DNA of 64,000 nucleotides from Blepharisma stoltei (lineage: Eukaryota; Ciliophora; Heterotrichea; Heterotrichida; Blepharismidae). The stretch is taken from positions 660,501 through 724,500 of the forward strand of contig CAJZBQ010000012.1 of assembly GCA_914767885.1 (NCBI GenBank), given 5' to 3'. A program made the position numbers and the translations under genes. Shown one piece after another: positions 1 to 11,080 of the stretch (its first letter is position 1; each line of letters starts with the position of its first letter). The notes below the pieces were generated by a model. That model was not told the DNA's origin. It saw only the letters and a list, made by a program, of their open reading frames with translations, and ran no database searches.

Positions 1-909
1 GAGGCAATGCTGTGCTTTCGCTTCCACAGCTTTCAGACTCGCTAACTTGCACTTTTTTCTTTTGAGATCCAACTGAGTTAAAAGAGAAACAAGGAGTTCT
101 AATTTCCCTTTTAAAATCAAAAATCGCGACTGGTTTTATTTTTGCTCTCATTTTTGATGACTCTTTAATATTTGCAGGAACAGAAAGTTTAGGTTTTATA
201 GGCTGTTTCGCTTCAAAAGGTAAACTTCGTTTTGAAGCGTTAAAAATCAAGTTTGGTTTTCTATTTTTTAGAGCTGATTCTGATTGACAGTGAGCCAAAC
301 TCTTTATTCCCCACCTTTTAAGAGAAAATCCTAAGGGGGTTAAATTTTTAAAATTAATAAAAATTTTAATTTATTTTATGAAGAATTTATTTAAAAAATT
401 GAGTGTAAAAAACTGATTAAATTCATTGCATTTTGGAAAAACATTTATAAAAATTAGCATTTTTCAACTATAAAATTTCCCCATTAAAAAAACTTTGTTC
501 CAATTTAAAGGGGTTAAAGTCCCAAAAAAATGGAAATTCTACCGATATTTTGTTCCAATTTAAAGCTGGAGGAGTTAGTCGAATTGCAATGGCTTCTTTG
601 AGAGTCAGTAGCAAGGGCAAAAGGAATTTTGTCATCTAAAGGAAGAGACAAAGTCGGAATTTTTATGTCAGCTGTTGATGCTCGAGGAGTACTTCGTTTA
701 GATGGACAAATAGGACGAAGAGTAGGGATATTTGACCCATTTAGCCTTATGTTTAGAAATGGATCTTGCACAGGCGAATTTTTGCTGTCTAAAAAACTAT
801 TTCTTGGTGAACTTAACTCAGATACGGAATGAACTCGTGCATTTGTTTGAGAATGCTCAAGATCCCTTGCCCTTATTTTTAATCTTGGTGGTACTAAGCT
901 TCTCTTCAT
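1..909 (-). CDS. Hypothetical basic Ser/Pro-rich protein, 3' end outside window
   Basis: The frame opens with ATG at 909 (MKRSLVPPRLKIRARD) and stays open to about 517. It then meets an AT-rich TA-bounded insert with inverted ends at about 307-516. On the far side an open frame continues to base 1, with residues such as KPKLSVPANIKESSKM and no stop, so the gene runs off the window. The composition is Lys, Arg, Ser and Pro rich, with no recognised domain. Simple removal between the two obvious TA sites does not join the two frames: one base phase is missing. A second short intron or another boundary must therefore exist, or the two parts belong to different genes. Function unknown. Confidence 0.5.
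307..516. mobile_element. Probable IES, about 210 bp, inside the first gene
   Basis: The insert is AT-rich and bounded by TA at 305-306 and 515-516. Its inward-reading ends are related (TTCCCCACCTTTTAAG on the left; TAACCCCTTTAAATTGG read inward on the other strand). It interrupts an otherwise open minus-strand frame. The 16-bp stretch TTGTTCCAATTTAAAG occurs once at its right end and again about 54 bp further out, so the true right edge is uncertain. Confidence 0.5.
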
Positions 910-925
910 TGCACTTAAGTTTTAA

Positions 926-1075
926 TTACAAATAATAATATATGAAGCGGTTTGAGAAGTTTTTATTTGCAAGTTTTGAGGAGAATGCATATTTTCCAGT
1001 TACAGCAGTTATAGCGCCTGTCGCCTTTTTGATTTCTGAGAAAAAATACCTGTAAAGAAATATTCCTTTTGACAT
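926..1075 (-). CDS. Possible small protein, 49 aa
   Basis: An ATG at 1075 opens a 49-codon frame (MSKGIFLYRYFFSEIKK...) ending in TAA at 926, just 17 bp before the ATG of the next minus-strand gene. The residues are more balanced than the flanking AT-rich spacer would give by chance, but I recognise no family. It could be a short real gene or a chance frame. The 290 bp upstream to the next gene shows only AT-rich sequence. Confidence 0.3.
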   Translation of the reverse strand: MSKGIFLYRYFFSEIKKATGAITAVTGKYAFSSKLANKNFSNRFIYYYL

Positions 1076-1367
1076 TTTAAAATATTCTGAAAAGTCAAAT
1101 TTAAAAACTGGCAAATAAAATATATAATTTTTAATTTAATTTTTGACGTTTTAGATTTTCTTAGAATTTTAAATCAATATTTTTTTAAAATCATTGTCCT
1201 TAAATATCTATAAAGGGGTGCGTGCTATAATAATAATTTTATCAATGCAAATGCAAATTATTGGCTGGGTCTCAGACATATTTAGATTATTTTTGTACAA
1301 TAGAAAAATCTTTTTTGTATGGAAAGTTGTTTTGTCTAAGAAAATGGCGTTAAATTGTAGGGAGTTA

Positions 1368-2450
1368 TTAAGAGTTAGAACGATCGGGCTTCTCTTCTTG
1401 CGATTCACCATGCTTTGAGCAGTATTTTGTGGAATAGCCTTTGGAGAGGAGATGATCACATACACGGCAATGTCTTAGTCTGGTTGGTGTGGTGTGGCGT
1501 GGAGATTTAGATGTAGGAGATTTAGTCCTTGCAGCTAAAGCTAGTCTTGGAGATTTTGAGCGGCTACTTCTTATCCGTGAGGGTGACTCTGTAGCATAGT
1601 TTAGATTCGGCTTAGGCTTTAAAGTTGAGATGCTAGTAGATCTGCTTTTGTCTTGAGATAAATGTTTGGATATTTGTCTTTTAGGTTTAGGAGAGTTGCT
1701 TAACTTATTTCTTAGATAATTGTTTTCACGCCGAAGTGCTTCTATTTCTTTTAATAACTTGAGCTCTTTTTCACTCGTAACAACATAATTTTCCAACTTG
1801 CGAGATGATTCATGCTTGCTTTCAATTGAGTTTTCCTTCGAATAGTAAGACTCAAATGAATCTTTTATCTCATTTCATTCATTTTCTCCTTGGATTTTCT
1901 CTTTATTGGCATGCTTATTTTTATAACTAGAATATTGGTCAAGCGAATCCAAAGAATTGCTTATTTTCTCAACAGATGCTTTGATTTTATAAAATTCATT
2001 GTGTAGGGCTTCGCTTCCCATACTACTTCCATTGTTTTCATTTTCTGGCTCTAAATAATCAAATTCTTCACACATCTCTTCATGAAGATTATGAGGTTCA
2101 GGCTTGCAATAATACTCTCTCGTATTCCCAAAACTTGCAAAATGAGTTGGCACGGAAATTTTGTCTCTTGGATGATATTCTGTTTCATAGATTTTATATT
2201 GATAACTGTCCTTTATTTTCCTGTCTTTATATTTTTCACTGGTTTGCTCTCTGAGTGAATTTTGGATAAGATAGTTTTCATCTGAAGCTGAGCTTTGATT
2301 AATTTCTAAAATTTTCGAGTGGCTACTTGGAGCATAAGAGTCTTGAAGTGGAATATCTTTGTCAATATCTTTTAGTGCAAGTTGGAGATACTTGATCTCA
2401 GCTTTAAGCCTTGAGTTTTCTGCCTTGACATTATTCGATTTGAGTGACAT
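1368..2450 (-). CDS. Coiled-coil protein with C-terminal Cys/His cluster, 362 aa
   Basis: One frame runs from ATG at 2450 to TAG at 1368 if the TGA near 1870 is read as Trp (GENE-W-NEIKDSF). The N-terminal 30 residues (NSRLKAEIKYLQLALKDID) and a segment near residue 225 (LLKEIEALRRENNYLRNKL) are predicted coiled coils. A basic Ser/Pro-rich linker follows. Near the C terminus a CRVCDHLLSKGYSTKYCSKH cluster could bind one zinc ion. No named family is recognised. A cytoskeletal or centrosomal role would fit the composition but is inference only. Confidence 0.75.
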
Positions 2451-2940
2451 TTTCAAGATGTGTGCAAAACATAATAAAAATATTTAGGAACATGATCTTT
2501 TAAAAATCGAAATATTAAATCCCTATCAAAGTTAGACCGGAAATTTTGGAGGATCTTCCTATAAATAGATATTATAATATTAATTTTACAATTTTAGTCT
2601 GAAATAGAAAACAATGAATTGTTAAATTAGTGATCAAATAGAGATCAATTTTATATTACAAAAATAAATATCGATTTATAATTAGCATTCCAAATCTCAT
2701 GCTATTATTTTAATATTGTATAATTACACTGCAAATTTCATTTTATTTTTATTTCAAAAAATTTTTAGTTAGTCTAACTATCCATTAATTTCACTACTCA
2801 AATAGCCAAAGAAAAATAAATTGCTAGTATAAGCAATTGCTCAAGAATCAAACCCAAAAATAAATTTAAAGTAGATAATTGTAAAAGCATTAATGGTTTG
2901 GTTAAATTTTCTGGCAAGCTCTAATAAATAATTTATTAAA

Positions 2941-3637
2941 ATGTTCTTAATCCCTCCAAGTGAGTGAGAAAAAAACTTCTTTTTCTCCCAATTCGCAAAA
3001 ATTTTAGAGTAAATATTAATTTTAATTTGTAAAATTTATGTTTAAGAATTTATAGTAATTGCCCGAGGATGGCGCTATCTTGCGCCATCCTCGGCAAATA
3101 CAATAAGTGACTTAAAATAAACAGAATTAGCTAGAGATTTCATTATACTAGTTATCACTTATATAACCAAATTTTTGTATAAAAAAAATTTTGTTTGCTG
3201 ACGGAGGGTGGGCTTTTACCCGAAAAATAGGGATTTTTCCAATGGTCTTGCCCGCTCTGGAGGGGGAGCTAGGAGCAAGAGCCATGCGCCTGCTTAAGGT
3301 CGCATTAAAAATAGCAATTTACCCTCCTATGGCCCTTTTAGTCATATATACTCCTCAGATCATCTCCAATAATCCGAGATTTTTCGTTTGGTATGATCAA
3401 TTGATGCTGAGACCTTACTTGAGGAAAGCTGAAGAAATGGAAGCTCTTAAAACAGAAGAATTAAGAAGTGAGCCTGATGATAGAATGATCGAATCATTTA
3501 ACCAGTTCTTATCTAAATATGAAAGGCTAAAAGCTAGTATTTTTGGCACCAAAACATTCGATGAGACTTTCCCAAGCGACGAAGAAATAGAGAAACATGG
3601 AAAAAATGTTATTTTGCTTGATATTGAAAGTAACTAA
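2941..3637 (+). CDS. Small protein with N-terminal hydrophobic helix, 124 aa, split by an IES
   Basis: ATG TTC TTA at 2941-2949 is followed by a 322-bp MITE-type IES. The frame resumes at 3272 with GGA GCA AGA GCC ATG and ends at 3637, giving 124 aa in one frame (375 nt). Residues 6-25 (RAMRLLKVALKIAIYPPMAL) look like an amphipathic or membrane-anchor helix. The rest is acidic and charged (RKAEEMEALKTEELRSEPDD). Without excision, translation could only start at the internal ATG at 3284. No family is recognised; a small mitochondrial membrane-associated protein is one possibility. Confidence 0.65.
2950..3271. mobile_element. MITE-type IES, 322 bp
   Basis: The element is bounded by TA at 2948-2949 and 3270-3271. 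Its ends are imperfect inverted copies of the family terminus (left ATCCCTCCAAGTGAGTGAGA; right TGGAGGGGGAGC). The internal part shares the family core (GAATTAGCTAGAGATTTCAT). It also holds a near-perfect GC-rich hairpin at about 3061-3097. Removal to a single TA restores the frame of the surrounding gene. Confidence 0.8.
3061..3097. repeat. GC-rich hairpin inside a MITE-type IES
   Basis: Arms GCCCGAGGATGGCGC and GCGCCATCCTCGGC are perfect or nearly so, with a 6-base loop (TATCTT). It lies in otherwise AT-rich element DNA. None of the other copies in the window has it, so it is probably a small secondary insertion. Confidence 0.7.
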
Positions 3638-3806
3638 ATTTAGTTGCAATTCATAATTTGTCTTTTAAATTAAAATTTTATTCTCCTCATATAGTAGCAG
3701 AAAAAATACTTTCTATTATTATAATTGACAATTAGGAATTAAAAGCAAGAACTATAGATGATCACGAGAATGAATAATTATTATATATTATTGAAAATAA
3801 GATTTT

Positions 3807-5401
3807 CTAGCGAATTGCAAAATTTGGCTTTGAAAATGCTGAAATTTTATGATCCACTTCCTGCCTGTAGTCCATACTCTCTTCGTCAACTGAAGATTCC
3901 TTGGCGTCTATAAAAGAAATAAAATGGTGGGATCGACGGAAGATGGACTCCGAGATATACTCCCTGTGGAGCAGATAAGACCCGTCCCGACGATTCTGAA
4001 TATAGTTCATTTGTCAGTTTTAAATAGGCCTTCGGATTTGGGGATGCTTGCTGAAGAGGGAAGGTTTTATCCCGAAGATTTTTCCTGTCCCTCCCAGATG
4101 AGCTGGACTAGCGGGGCATCCTCAAGAGCTGGCTCTAAATTAGGGAACTAATCTTCAGGCTAGGTGGGTATACGCCAATAGGCAACTGGTGGCTATCCTC
4201 AAGATTAACTTAACTTGACATCTATGCTAGACATCATATCTATCATCTGATTTATATGAGGCTTATCGCTACTTCTATCCTCTTGCTCCCAATTCTCTTT
4301 TTCGCTTTGTTCTTTTGTACTAATTTCTTCCTTCTTTTCATTGACATCGTTTGCATATCTTGGCGGATATTCTTCTATTGGTTCGTTTTGAACAGGTGAC
4401 TGCATTTCTTGCGATAATCTTAAATCGCGAAATGATGATTTTTCTGAAATTCCTTTCAACCGATTACTCTTGAACGGCAAATCAACCTCATCAAAGCCAC
4501 GATTTTGAAGTCCTAGTTTGTTCAATGACTTAGTATGGCTAACTGCTCTTCTGAGTTCTCTTATTTTAAGCATACAGATTCGAGTTTCTTGGTCCTTTTC
4601 TTTTAATTTTACTTGTAGCAAGCTTAATGTATGTTTGCTGTCATTTATGTGAGTTTCAAGATCTTTTATTTTCAATTTCAGCGCATTTACATCTTCTTTG
4701 GTTTTTTCTTCAATTTCTTTTATTTTTCTCTCAAGAGTGGGTATGTCATACTTTAACGCTTCAGGGTCAATAGGGTCATCTTCCTCTGCATTTTTTTTCG
4801 CTATAATTTCTTTTAAAGCCTTGCATTTTTCTCTGACATCCACGAATAGTTCATGCCTGGCCTTCAAATTTTTCTCATCAACTTGCTGCTTGTACGATTT
4901 TTCTCGATATTCATCTTTCAGCTTTTTCAGCTCTTGCCTTAAAAATTCGTTTTTTTCTGGGTAGCCTTGGGCTTTAGCAGCTGCATCTAAAGCTTTTTCT
5001 TGTTTTACGTTTATATTTTGCAATGCAATAAACTCAGCTTCTACTTCTTCAATTTGCTTCTTTAAAAAAGCTCTTCTGTTTTCAAGATCTGTGATTTTTG
5101 GATTTTTCAAATTTCCAATCAGCTGCATTTTCATTTCATTGATATCTTTTTTATAGTCATTAATTTTCCAATATACATTGTTTAATTCTTTTTCTAATTC
5201 TGTGTTATTCCCATTATGCTGAGGAATTTTAGTTTTCTCGCTATCAATTTTTCTTTGTCTAGAAATTGCTTCTTCAAGTGAGCGTTTGAGGACTCTTAGT
5301 TCAGTTTTGAGTTTTGCGTTTTGATTTTTTAATTTATTGACTGCACTGCATTAAGATTACAGGGTGTTATCAACGAGAAAATTTTCTGGTTTCTTCTTCA
5401 T
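3807..5401 (-). CDS. Coiled-coil protein, 421 aa, with a 15-nt intron and a SINE-like insert
   Basis: ATG at 5401 (MKKKPENFLVDNTLAVNKLK) is followed by a 15-nt intron at 5346-5360 (GTAATCTTAATGCAG) and a long heptad-rich frame to about 4214. A SINE-like insert then lies between imperfect 12-bp repeats (minus strand ATAGATGTCAAG and ATAGACGCCAAG). The frame resumes as ESSVDEESMDYRQEV and ends in TAG at 3807. Exons total 1266 nt, an exact 422 codons. If the insert stayed, the protein would end as SSIDVKLS. Most of the chain (about residues 20-300) is predicted coiled coil. Probably a cytoskeletal or basal-body protein by composition; no specific family recognised. Confidence 0.75.
3912..4213. 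mobile_element. SINE-like retroposon inside the coiled-coil gene
   Basis: This GC-richer block starts AAATAAAATGGTGGGATCG and shares GGACTCCGAG and the GATARGACCC segment with the block at 14178. It is flanked by diverged 12-bp target duplications at 3900-3911 and 4214-4225, which align codon for codon (ATA GAY GYC AAG). The duplication contains TA, so TA-bounded excision could remove the block. Confidence 0.65.
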
Positions 5402-5783
5402 CAGTTTTATTATTTAGGTAATATTTGTGCTGAATAAAATTGAAATAAATGGAAATATAATTTTATTATTTGAGGAATTTTTAATACTTAAAGATATTAA
5501 TAAAAAAAATGCAATCATACAGCAGAATAATAATCAAAAAGCCTTCTCCAATTAGCTTAGCTTTGATAAGCATTTGATATCTAAGATTAAGATGTTTTAG
5601 TCTTTATAATTAAGCTTAATACCTTTCATCTATATAGAGCAAAGCAAGTTATAATATCTTAAATAATTCATTAATTTAAAAATTTAAATAAAATTGTTTC
5701 AAGTGGAGCGATATAAGCCAACAAATACCCGAAAATTAGCATAGAAGTTAAATTATTTATAATTTATAAGTAAAATATTATAG

Positions 5784-7589
5784 ATGGGCATCTGCACCTC
5801 AAAACGCACTCCTACTTCACCAAAAGTAGTTACCTCGAATAATTTGGTTGTTCCTAACAAAGACGCATCTATAGATGCTTCTCCTCACACCCCCAAATCC
5901 CCTATTAACGATAGTTTATACATAATGACTGATGGTAAGTTTTAAGCAGATATCAGCAAATATTACGATTTACAAAAAATCCTTGGCAAAGGTTTATACG
6001 GAGTAGTTAGATTAGGTGTCTCGAAGCTTGGAAGCCACCAAAAATACGCAATTAAGAGTTTGAATAAGGAAAAAATTAAAAGAGACATCAAATCACTGCA
6101 AAGAGAATTAATGATCCTAAAAGCAAGCGACCATCCTAATATAATCAAACTCTATGAAGTCTTTGAAGACGGAAATTTTATTCATATCGTCATGGAGTTT
6201 TGCTCCGGAGGAGAGCTCTTTGATAAAATCAATAAAAAAAACCGTTTCACCGAAAGAGAATCAGCGCATGTGGCATTCAAAATGTTCTACGGAATTAACC
6301 ATCTGCACGCTAGCAATATTGCCCATAGAGACTTGAAGCCTGAAAATTGCTTATTTGATTCTAACAAAGAAGATGCTGAGCTAAAATTAGTAGATTTTGG
6401 CCTAGCGAGTAGATTCAGAGGAAATGATATGAAAACCATGGTCGGAACTGCACTGTACGTAGCTCCTGAAGTTCTGGGTGGAAAATATGGCCCAGAATGT
6501 GATGTATGGAGTCTAGGAGTAATTCTTTATACAATGTTTGCAGGATATCAACCATTCAGAGGGGAAAGCAATAAAGAAATTTTCAAAAGCATAAGAAAAG
6601 CAAATATATCCTTAAAAGAGCCTGAGTTTGAAAGAGCTTCTAAAGAGTTTAAAGATTTTATTAAAAGAGTACTCTGCCCTGATCCTAATAAGCGATTAAC
6701 TGCAGTTGAAGCTTTAAGGCATCCTTGATTTTCAATCATGGGTGCTAACAGGGTCAAGCCTTTAGATATGAACCTTATTTCACGTTTAAGAAGCTTCACA
6801 TCCTCGAATCGCCTTCGAGTTGAAGCAGCACGAGTCCTTGCTAAATTTATGAAACCTAATGAAGTTTCGTTTGTCTTAGACAATTTCAAAGCCCTTGACG
6901 TTGATCTCACTGGTTTAATAACACAACAAGGGCTTGAGCAATGCCTATCTCTCCCCTCCGTAAATGGAAAAATTCTTAGTTTTAGGCAAAGTTTTTTTAA
7001 CATAAAATTTTTTATGACAAAATATTTTGATATATAAGTAATAATTATTATAATGAGATCCTAGATAATTCTATTTAATTTTAAACAGCTTGCATTTTTA
7101 AAATATAATTTTACAAATTAAATAAATATTTGCTTTCCAATTGGAATTTTTTTTAAAAAATATTAGCCTAGTAAGCGAAATAAATTTTTTTGTTCGCTCA
7201 CAGAGTGGGTAGTAAGAGCAGCAAATATAGAAATTGCTCCTTTCGAAATCACAAGTATCATGTCACAAGTTGATTTAAACGGCAATGGAAAAATGAATTA
7301 TTCAGAATTTATCATTGCAACCTTGGACCCAGCTATCACCCAGAAAGAAGAAAATTTGATGGCTGCATATAAAACTTTTGATATTGTAATATTTATTTAG
7401 GATGATGTTGGATATTTTACAGGTTTACAAGTAAAGAGAGTGATTGAGAAATCAGGAAGGGCAATTACTGATGCTGAGATTGAAGAAATGATGAATCTTA
7501 GCTGGCTAAAAGTTACAGGAAGAGTTGATTACGAAGAGTTTTGCAAAATGTTTGATGTAAATATTGGATCGGCTAGGAGTCAAATTTAG
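5784..7589 (+). CDS. Calcium-dependent protein kinase (CDPK-like), 502 aa
   Basis: The protein starts MGICTS, a good N-myristoylation signal that would place it at membranes. A Ser/Thr kinase domain follows at about residues 55-310 with GKGLYGVV, IAHRDLKPEN, DFGLASRF and APEVLGG, closing in RHPWF where W is TGA. A junction helix and an EF-hand region follow. Only the second hand (DLNGNGKMNYSEF) has canonical calcium ligands; the others are degenerate. Two 15-nt introns (5935-5949, 7386-7400) and a 267-bp IES (6948-7214) must be removed. Exons then total 1509 nt, in frame. The family couples Ca2+ signals to substrate phosphorylation in ciliates, apicomplexans and plants. Confidence 0.92.
6948..7214. 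mobile_element. MITE-type IES inside the CDPK gene, 267 bp
   Basis: The element is bounded by TA at 6946-6947 and 7213-7214. The left end reads TCTCTCCCCTCCG and the right end TTGTTCGCTCACAGAGTGGG, inverted relatives of the family terminus. It sits in the EF-hand region. Removal joins GAG CAA TGC CTA to AGA GCA GCA in frame. Confidence 0.88.
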
Positions 7590-7889
7590 AACGATTTAAA
7601 TAATTTATTTTTGGTTCATTTAAATTTTGAGCTATTTTCTGTTATAAAATAAATTAATTCTTTGATATATATTATTTATTTGCTTAATAAAATAAGCTGA
7701 GAATAAATCTCTTATATAGCGTTGTTTTATTATGAGAATTTCTTTACTTGTGGAAGAAAGTTAAATAAAGCATGAATATTCTGTTTATCCAAGGAAATAT
7801 TTAATCATTAATCCTCCCGTGTCGTTAAATTATATTTGGCCAATATTTATAAAAGTATAAGGTGATTAATGATAATTTGTCCTTAAAGT

Positions 7890-8473
7890 TTACTTATGGC
7901 GTAATCTTTGCATGACTCCTCTCATGTATTCTCTTTTGCGCATTCCTCTTCTGTGAGTTCCAACTCTTCTTTTAGCGACCTTAAGGGCTTTCTTTTCATC
8001 CTTACTCCCCTTTGATCGCGATCAAGATCATTATAACCTATTTTTGGGAAAATCTCATAAGATTGGGTAAAAAATCGTTTTTATTAAAATAATTTGATAT
8101 AAAATATCAGTATAATAATGAACACTCCAACTAATTCTATTAAATTTAAACTGAAATTAATTTTATAATTTTATTTAAAATATTTTTTAATCTTAATTAT
8201 AAAAAAAAATTCAACCCTCATCAATTAGCGAGCAAGATATTTTCGTCACTAGTAAAGATGGGGGTTAGAGCTGCCAGCCTGCAAAAGTTCAAGGATTTTT
8301 CTTTCATAAGGTGCAAACCCAGTGACATCTCTGATAACAGATCTTACGGTCTCAGTACGCTTGCTGAGCTTTCCTTTTCTGTTTGAAGGTCTTGCCTTTT
8401 TCTCGAGCTTGGTCACAACGTGACCTTTTGTGAGCTGCTTAGCCTTCTTAGCTGCCTTTCCAGGTTTAGCCAT
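7890..8473 (-). CDS. RPL36: 60S ribosomal protein eL36, 106 aa, split by an IES
   Basis: The N-terminal exon (8473 to 8268) encodes [18 protein letters not shown] and [20 protein letters not shown], the signature of eL36. The C-terminal exon (8004 to 7890) encodes [17 protein letters not shown] and ends RLRHK. The two are separated by a 263-bp TA-bounded IES; joining gives [12 protein letters not shown] in frame and a normal eL36 length. The protein is a component of the large ribosomal subunit. Without excision a 74-residue truncated product would result, so excision is needed for viability if this is the only copy. Confidence 0.92.
8005..8267. mobile_element. IES in the eL36 gene, 263 bp
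   Basis: The element is bounded by TA at 8003-8004 and 8266-8267. The inward ends are CTCCCCTTTGATCGCGATCA on the left and ACCCCCATCTTTACTAGTGA read inward from the right, a diverged form of the MITE terminus. The interior is AT-rich with the shared AATTCTATTAAATTTAAAC core. The left end contains a short perfect palindrome, TTGATCGCGATCAA. Confidence 0.88.
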
Positions 8474-8702
8474 TATATATATTATCCTGACCTCTCATTT
8501 CCTATTAAAAGAGTTTATTCAAAAAATCCTAAGATTATCAATTCGTAATGATTTATAATTCTAATTTTAAAGAATTAAGCTGACTCAAATAGTTATTTAT
8601 TTTTCACCCTATGTGGTCTATATTAATTTTCCCAATATAATATATTTTACCTTTAATTGCAATAACAAATAATAATCTAGTAACAACCTAATAATAATAA
8701 AA

Positions 8703-9314
8703 TTACTTCCCGCAACAACCTTTTTTGGCTTTAGGTTCAGCAGTCTTCTGAACTCTAATATTCCCAGTTGTACCTAACGCTTCTCCTAACCTCTTATCCT
8801 TGATCTCTTTGGCTATATGATAAAACGTTTCATTGACATTAATATTTGTCTTGGCACTGGCTTCAAAAAACTTTATTCCAAGCTCTCTTGCTAAAGCTTC
8901 TCCTTGCTCAGTACTAATTTTCTTATCAGGCCTATCACATTTATTTCCAATAAGCACTTTAGCGACGTTTTCATTGGCATGCATTTTTATTTGTTGCACC
9001 CAGTTGCGGATGTTATTGAAAGATTTTTCATCAGTACAGTCATATGCAAGGATGATTCCCATTGCACCTTTATAGTAAGTTTGGGTGATTGTCCTAAATC
9101 GCTCTTGGCCAGCGGTGTCCCAGATTTGGAGTTTTATAGTTTTGCCTTCAATTTCTATCGTTTTTAATTTGAAATCAATCCCGATAGTTGTGAGATGGGA
9201 TGCAGTGAAGTTATCGTCAGAAAAACGGAGTAGGAAGCATGTTTTTCCTACACCTGAGTCTCCAATGATCAGCAATTTTATTAGGTAATCGTATTGAGCT
9301 GCGCTCCTAGCCAT
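8703..9314 (-). CDS. Rab GTPase, Rab8-like, 203 aa
   Basis: This complete small GTPase has the P-loop GDSGVGKT, effector region [13 protein letters not shown], switch [15 protein letters not shown] and EASAK guanine-binding motifs, and a C-terminal GCCGK for double geranylgeranylation. The IGIDFKxKTIE and [10 protein letters not shown] segments resemble Rab8/Rab10-type proteins, which direct vesicles to the plasma membrane and cilium. The exact subclass is inference. It is transcribed away from UBC12 across a 446-bp AT-rich spacer that probably holds both promoters; I see no specific element there. Confidence 0.93.
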   Translation of the reverse strand: MARSAAQYDYLIKLLIIGDSGVGKTCFLLRFSDDNFTASHLTTIGIDFKLKTIEIEGKTIKLQIWDTAGQERFRTITQTYYKGAMGIILAYDCTDEKSFNNIRNWVQQIKMHANENVAKVLIGNKCDRPDKKISTEQGEALARELGIKFFEASAKTNINVNETFYHIAKEIKDKRLGEALGTTGNIRVQKTAEPKAKKGCCGK

Positions 9315-9760
9315 ATATTTTTATAAGACATTTGATTGTGTTGAATTTTTAGGTGAATATTTGGAAATTAAGAAGGAAAATTTTATTTAAATTTTTAAAG
9401 GATATTTTCTGATTTTTTATAAATTAGCTGAAAAAAATATAAGCGTTTTGCTATGGCAACTTTCATTATAATTATAAAATACTGCTCACTATTTTATTCA
9501 AATATCAATATAAAAAGCTGTTTTTAAATTATTTATATTGTTGCTTTTCTATAAGTTCCCCACTTGATATAATCTTAAATTTTATTACAAATTTAACTTT
9601 GCTAAATTTTGCAATAAATATTAATTTTTTCAGCATTTTTATAGGATAAAATTACATCCGTCAAAACCTATTTATATCAAAAATTTATTGCATTATTTTT
9701 TTCTCCTTGAATTACTCAATTGTACTCGTATTGACGTATTTATATAATAATTATTAAGAC

Positions 9761-10312
9761 ATGATAAAAATATTCGGACCAAAAGCCTCCAAACGTGATG
9801 AAGAAGAAAAAAAAGAAGAAGGTGGAGCTAGACGCAGAACAGCTGGCGAAATCAGACTTCAGAAAGAATTGGGAGAGCTAGACCTGCCAAGAAATGTTAG
9901 GATTACTTTCCCTAATGACAATGACATAATGAACTTCAATATTGACTTGACTGTTGATGACAACACATCTCTTTGGTATGGAGCATCTTATAACTTTACC
10001 TTTACAGTGCCAATCGCTTATCCGCATGAGCCTCCACGTGTGCATTGTAACACCAAGATTTATCATCCAAACATCGATCTCAGGGGAAATGTCTGTCTTA
10101 ATATCTTAAGAGGTGACTGGAAGCCAGTCCTTTGCATCAGCGCTGTTATCTTGGGGCTAAATTTCTTGTTCTTAGAACCGAATCCTAATGATCCACTTAA
10201 TCAGACTGCAGCAGAATTGATGAGAAACAGCATTGAGAGGTTCAATGACAATGTAAGAAGATCCTTAAGAGGAGGCGCTGTGGACGGAGAACAATATCCA
10301 AGACTTTTATAG
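9761..10312 (+). CDS. UBC12: NEDD8-conjugating enzyme E2 UBC12, 183 aa
   Basis: The protein begins MIKIFGPK followed by a Lys/Glu-rich tail, the N-terminal extension by which UBC12 docks on the NEDD8 E1. The UBC fold follows with HPNIDLRGNVCLNILRGDWK, where the Cys near residue 112 is the catalytic site. Length equals that of the family. The enzyme transfers NEDD8 to cullins. No internal stop or insert is seen. It converges with the GTPase at 10448-11080 over a 135-bp spacer. Confidence 0.95.
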   Translation: MIKIFGPKASKRDEEEKKEEGGARRRTAGEIRLQKELGELDLPRNVRITFPNDNDIMNFNIDLTVDDNTSLWYGASYNFTFTVPIAYPHEPPRVHCNTKIYHPNIDLRGNVCLNILRGDWKPVLCISAVILGLNFLFLEPNPNDPLNQTAAELMRNSIERFNDNVRRSLRGGAVDGEQYPRLL

Positions 10313-10447
10313 ATAAGTAAATATATGCTTATTTAATTTAGTTCTAAATCTGTTGATTACAGTAACTGCTCAACAAGATTCAGAAATCATTAGTTTGCTT
10401 TTATTAAAATTTAATTAAAACTTGTATCTCCATTTGCGGGATTTTAT

Positions 10448-11080
10448 CTACCATATAATGCAGCACCCTTTCTTTTGAGTAGGCTCTTCCTTATTTGTGA
10501 TCTCGATAGCTTCATTGCCTTCTTCAATATTTCTCAGTTTTTGTCTTTTTATTGCATATCTTCATGACAATTCAGCAATTTTTTCCAGTAATCCTTCAAA
10601 TCCTTCTCCAGTCATTGCAGAAACTTCTCTATAAGCCATGCCTTCAGCTCTTGCTCAATCAGCTGCATCAGATTTATTTGTTTTCCTAGCCGCTCTCATG
10701 TCATGTTTATTTCCTATTAACACAAAAGGGAATTCTTCAATGTTTTCTGGAAACCCACTTTCAATAAATTTCCTTTTCCATTCTTTAGCCTCGTAGAACG
10801 TTTTTAAATTGGATATATCGTAAGTTAATACACAACAGTCTGTGTTTCTAAAAAACATTGAGGATAGACAAAAAAAGCGTTCTTGTCCTGCAGTATCTCA
10901 TAATTGAAGATTAATTTTTTCATCGAGAAGAGTTACTTCTTGTGTTTGAAAGCCTGCACTTATAGTTGGTCTGCAAGTATGCTTAAAATCATCATGCATT
11001 AGACGCTCTATTACAGCTGATTTTCCAACACCTGAGCTGCCAAGAAAAATAACTTTTGCAAAAGGTGGCTTTTCAGACAT
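10448..11080 (-). CDS. Divergent Rab-type small GTPase, 210 aa
   Basis: The frame is complete from ATG 11080 to TAG 10448 only when three TGA codons are read as Trp; one falls in the invariant WDTAGQER motif. The P-loop is GSSGVGKS, the base-binding motifs are NKHD and VSAMTGEG (SAM instead of SAK), and the C terminus is KKGCCIIW, with a double Cys for prenylation. The WKRKFIESG and FPFVLIGNK segments recall Rab7/Rab32-type proteins, but the sequence is divergent and its pathway cannot be set. It is a good internal proof of TGA = Trp. Confidence 0.88.

Noticed and set aside
1194-1418. 74-residue plus-strand frame
   Set aside because: It overlaps the end of the better supported minus-strand 362-aa gene and has a hydrophobic AT-driven composition.
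8001-8034. GATCGCGATC palindrome as an operator-type regulatory site
   Set aside because: It is part of the terminus of the eL36 IES and would be absent from the expressed gene.
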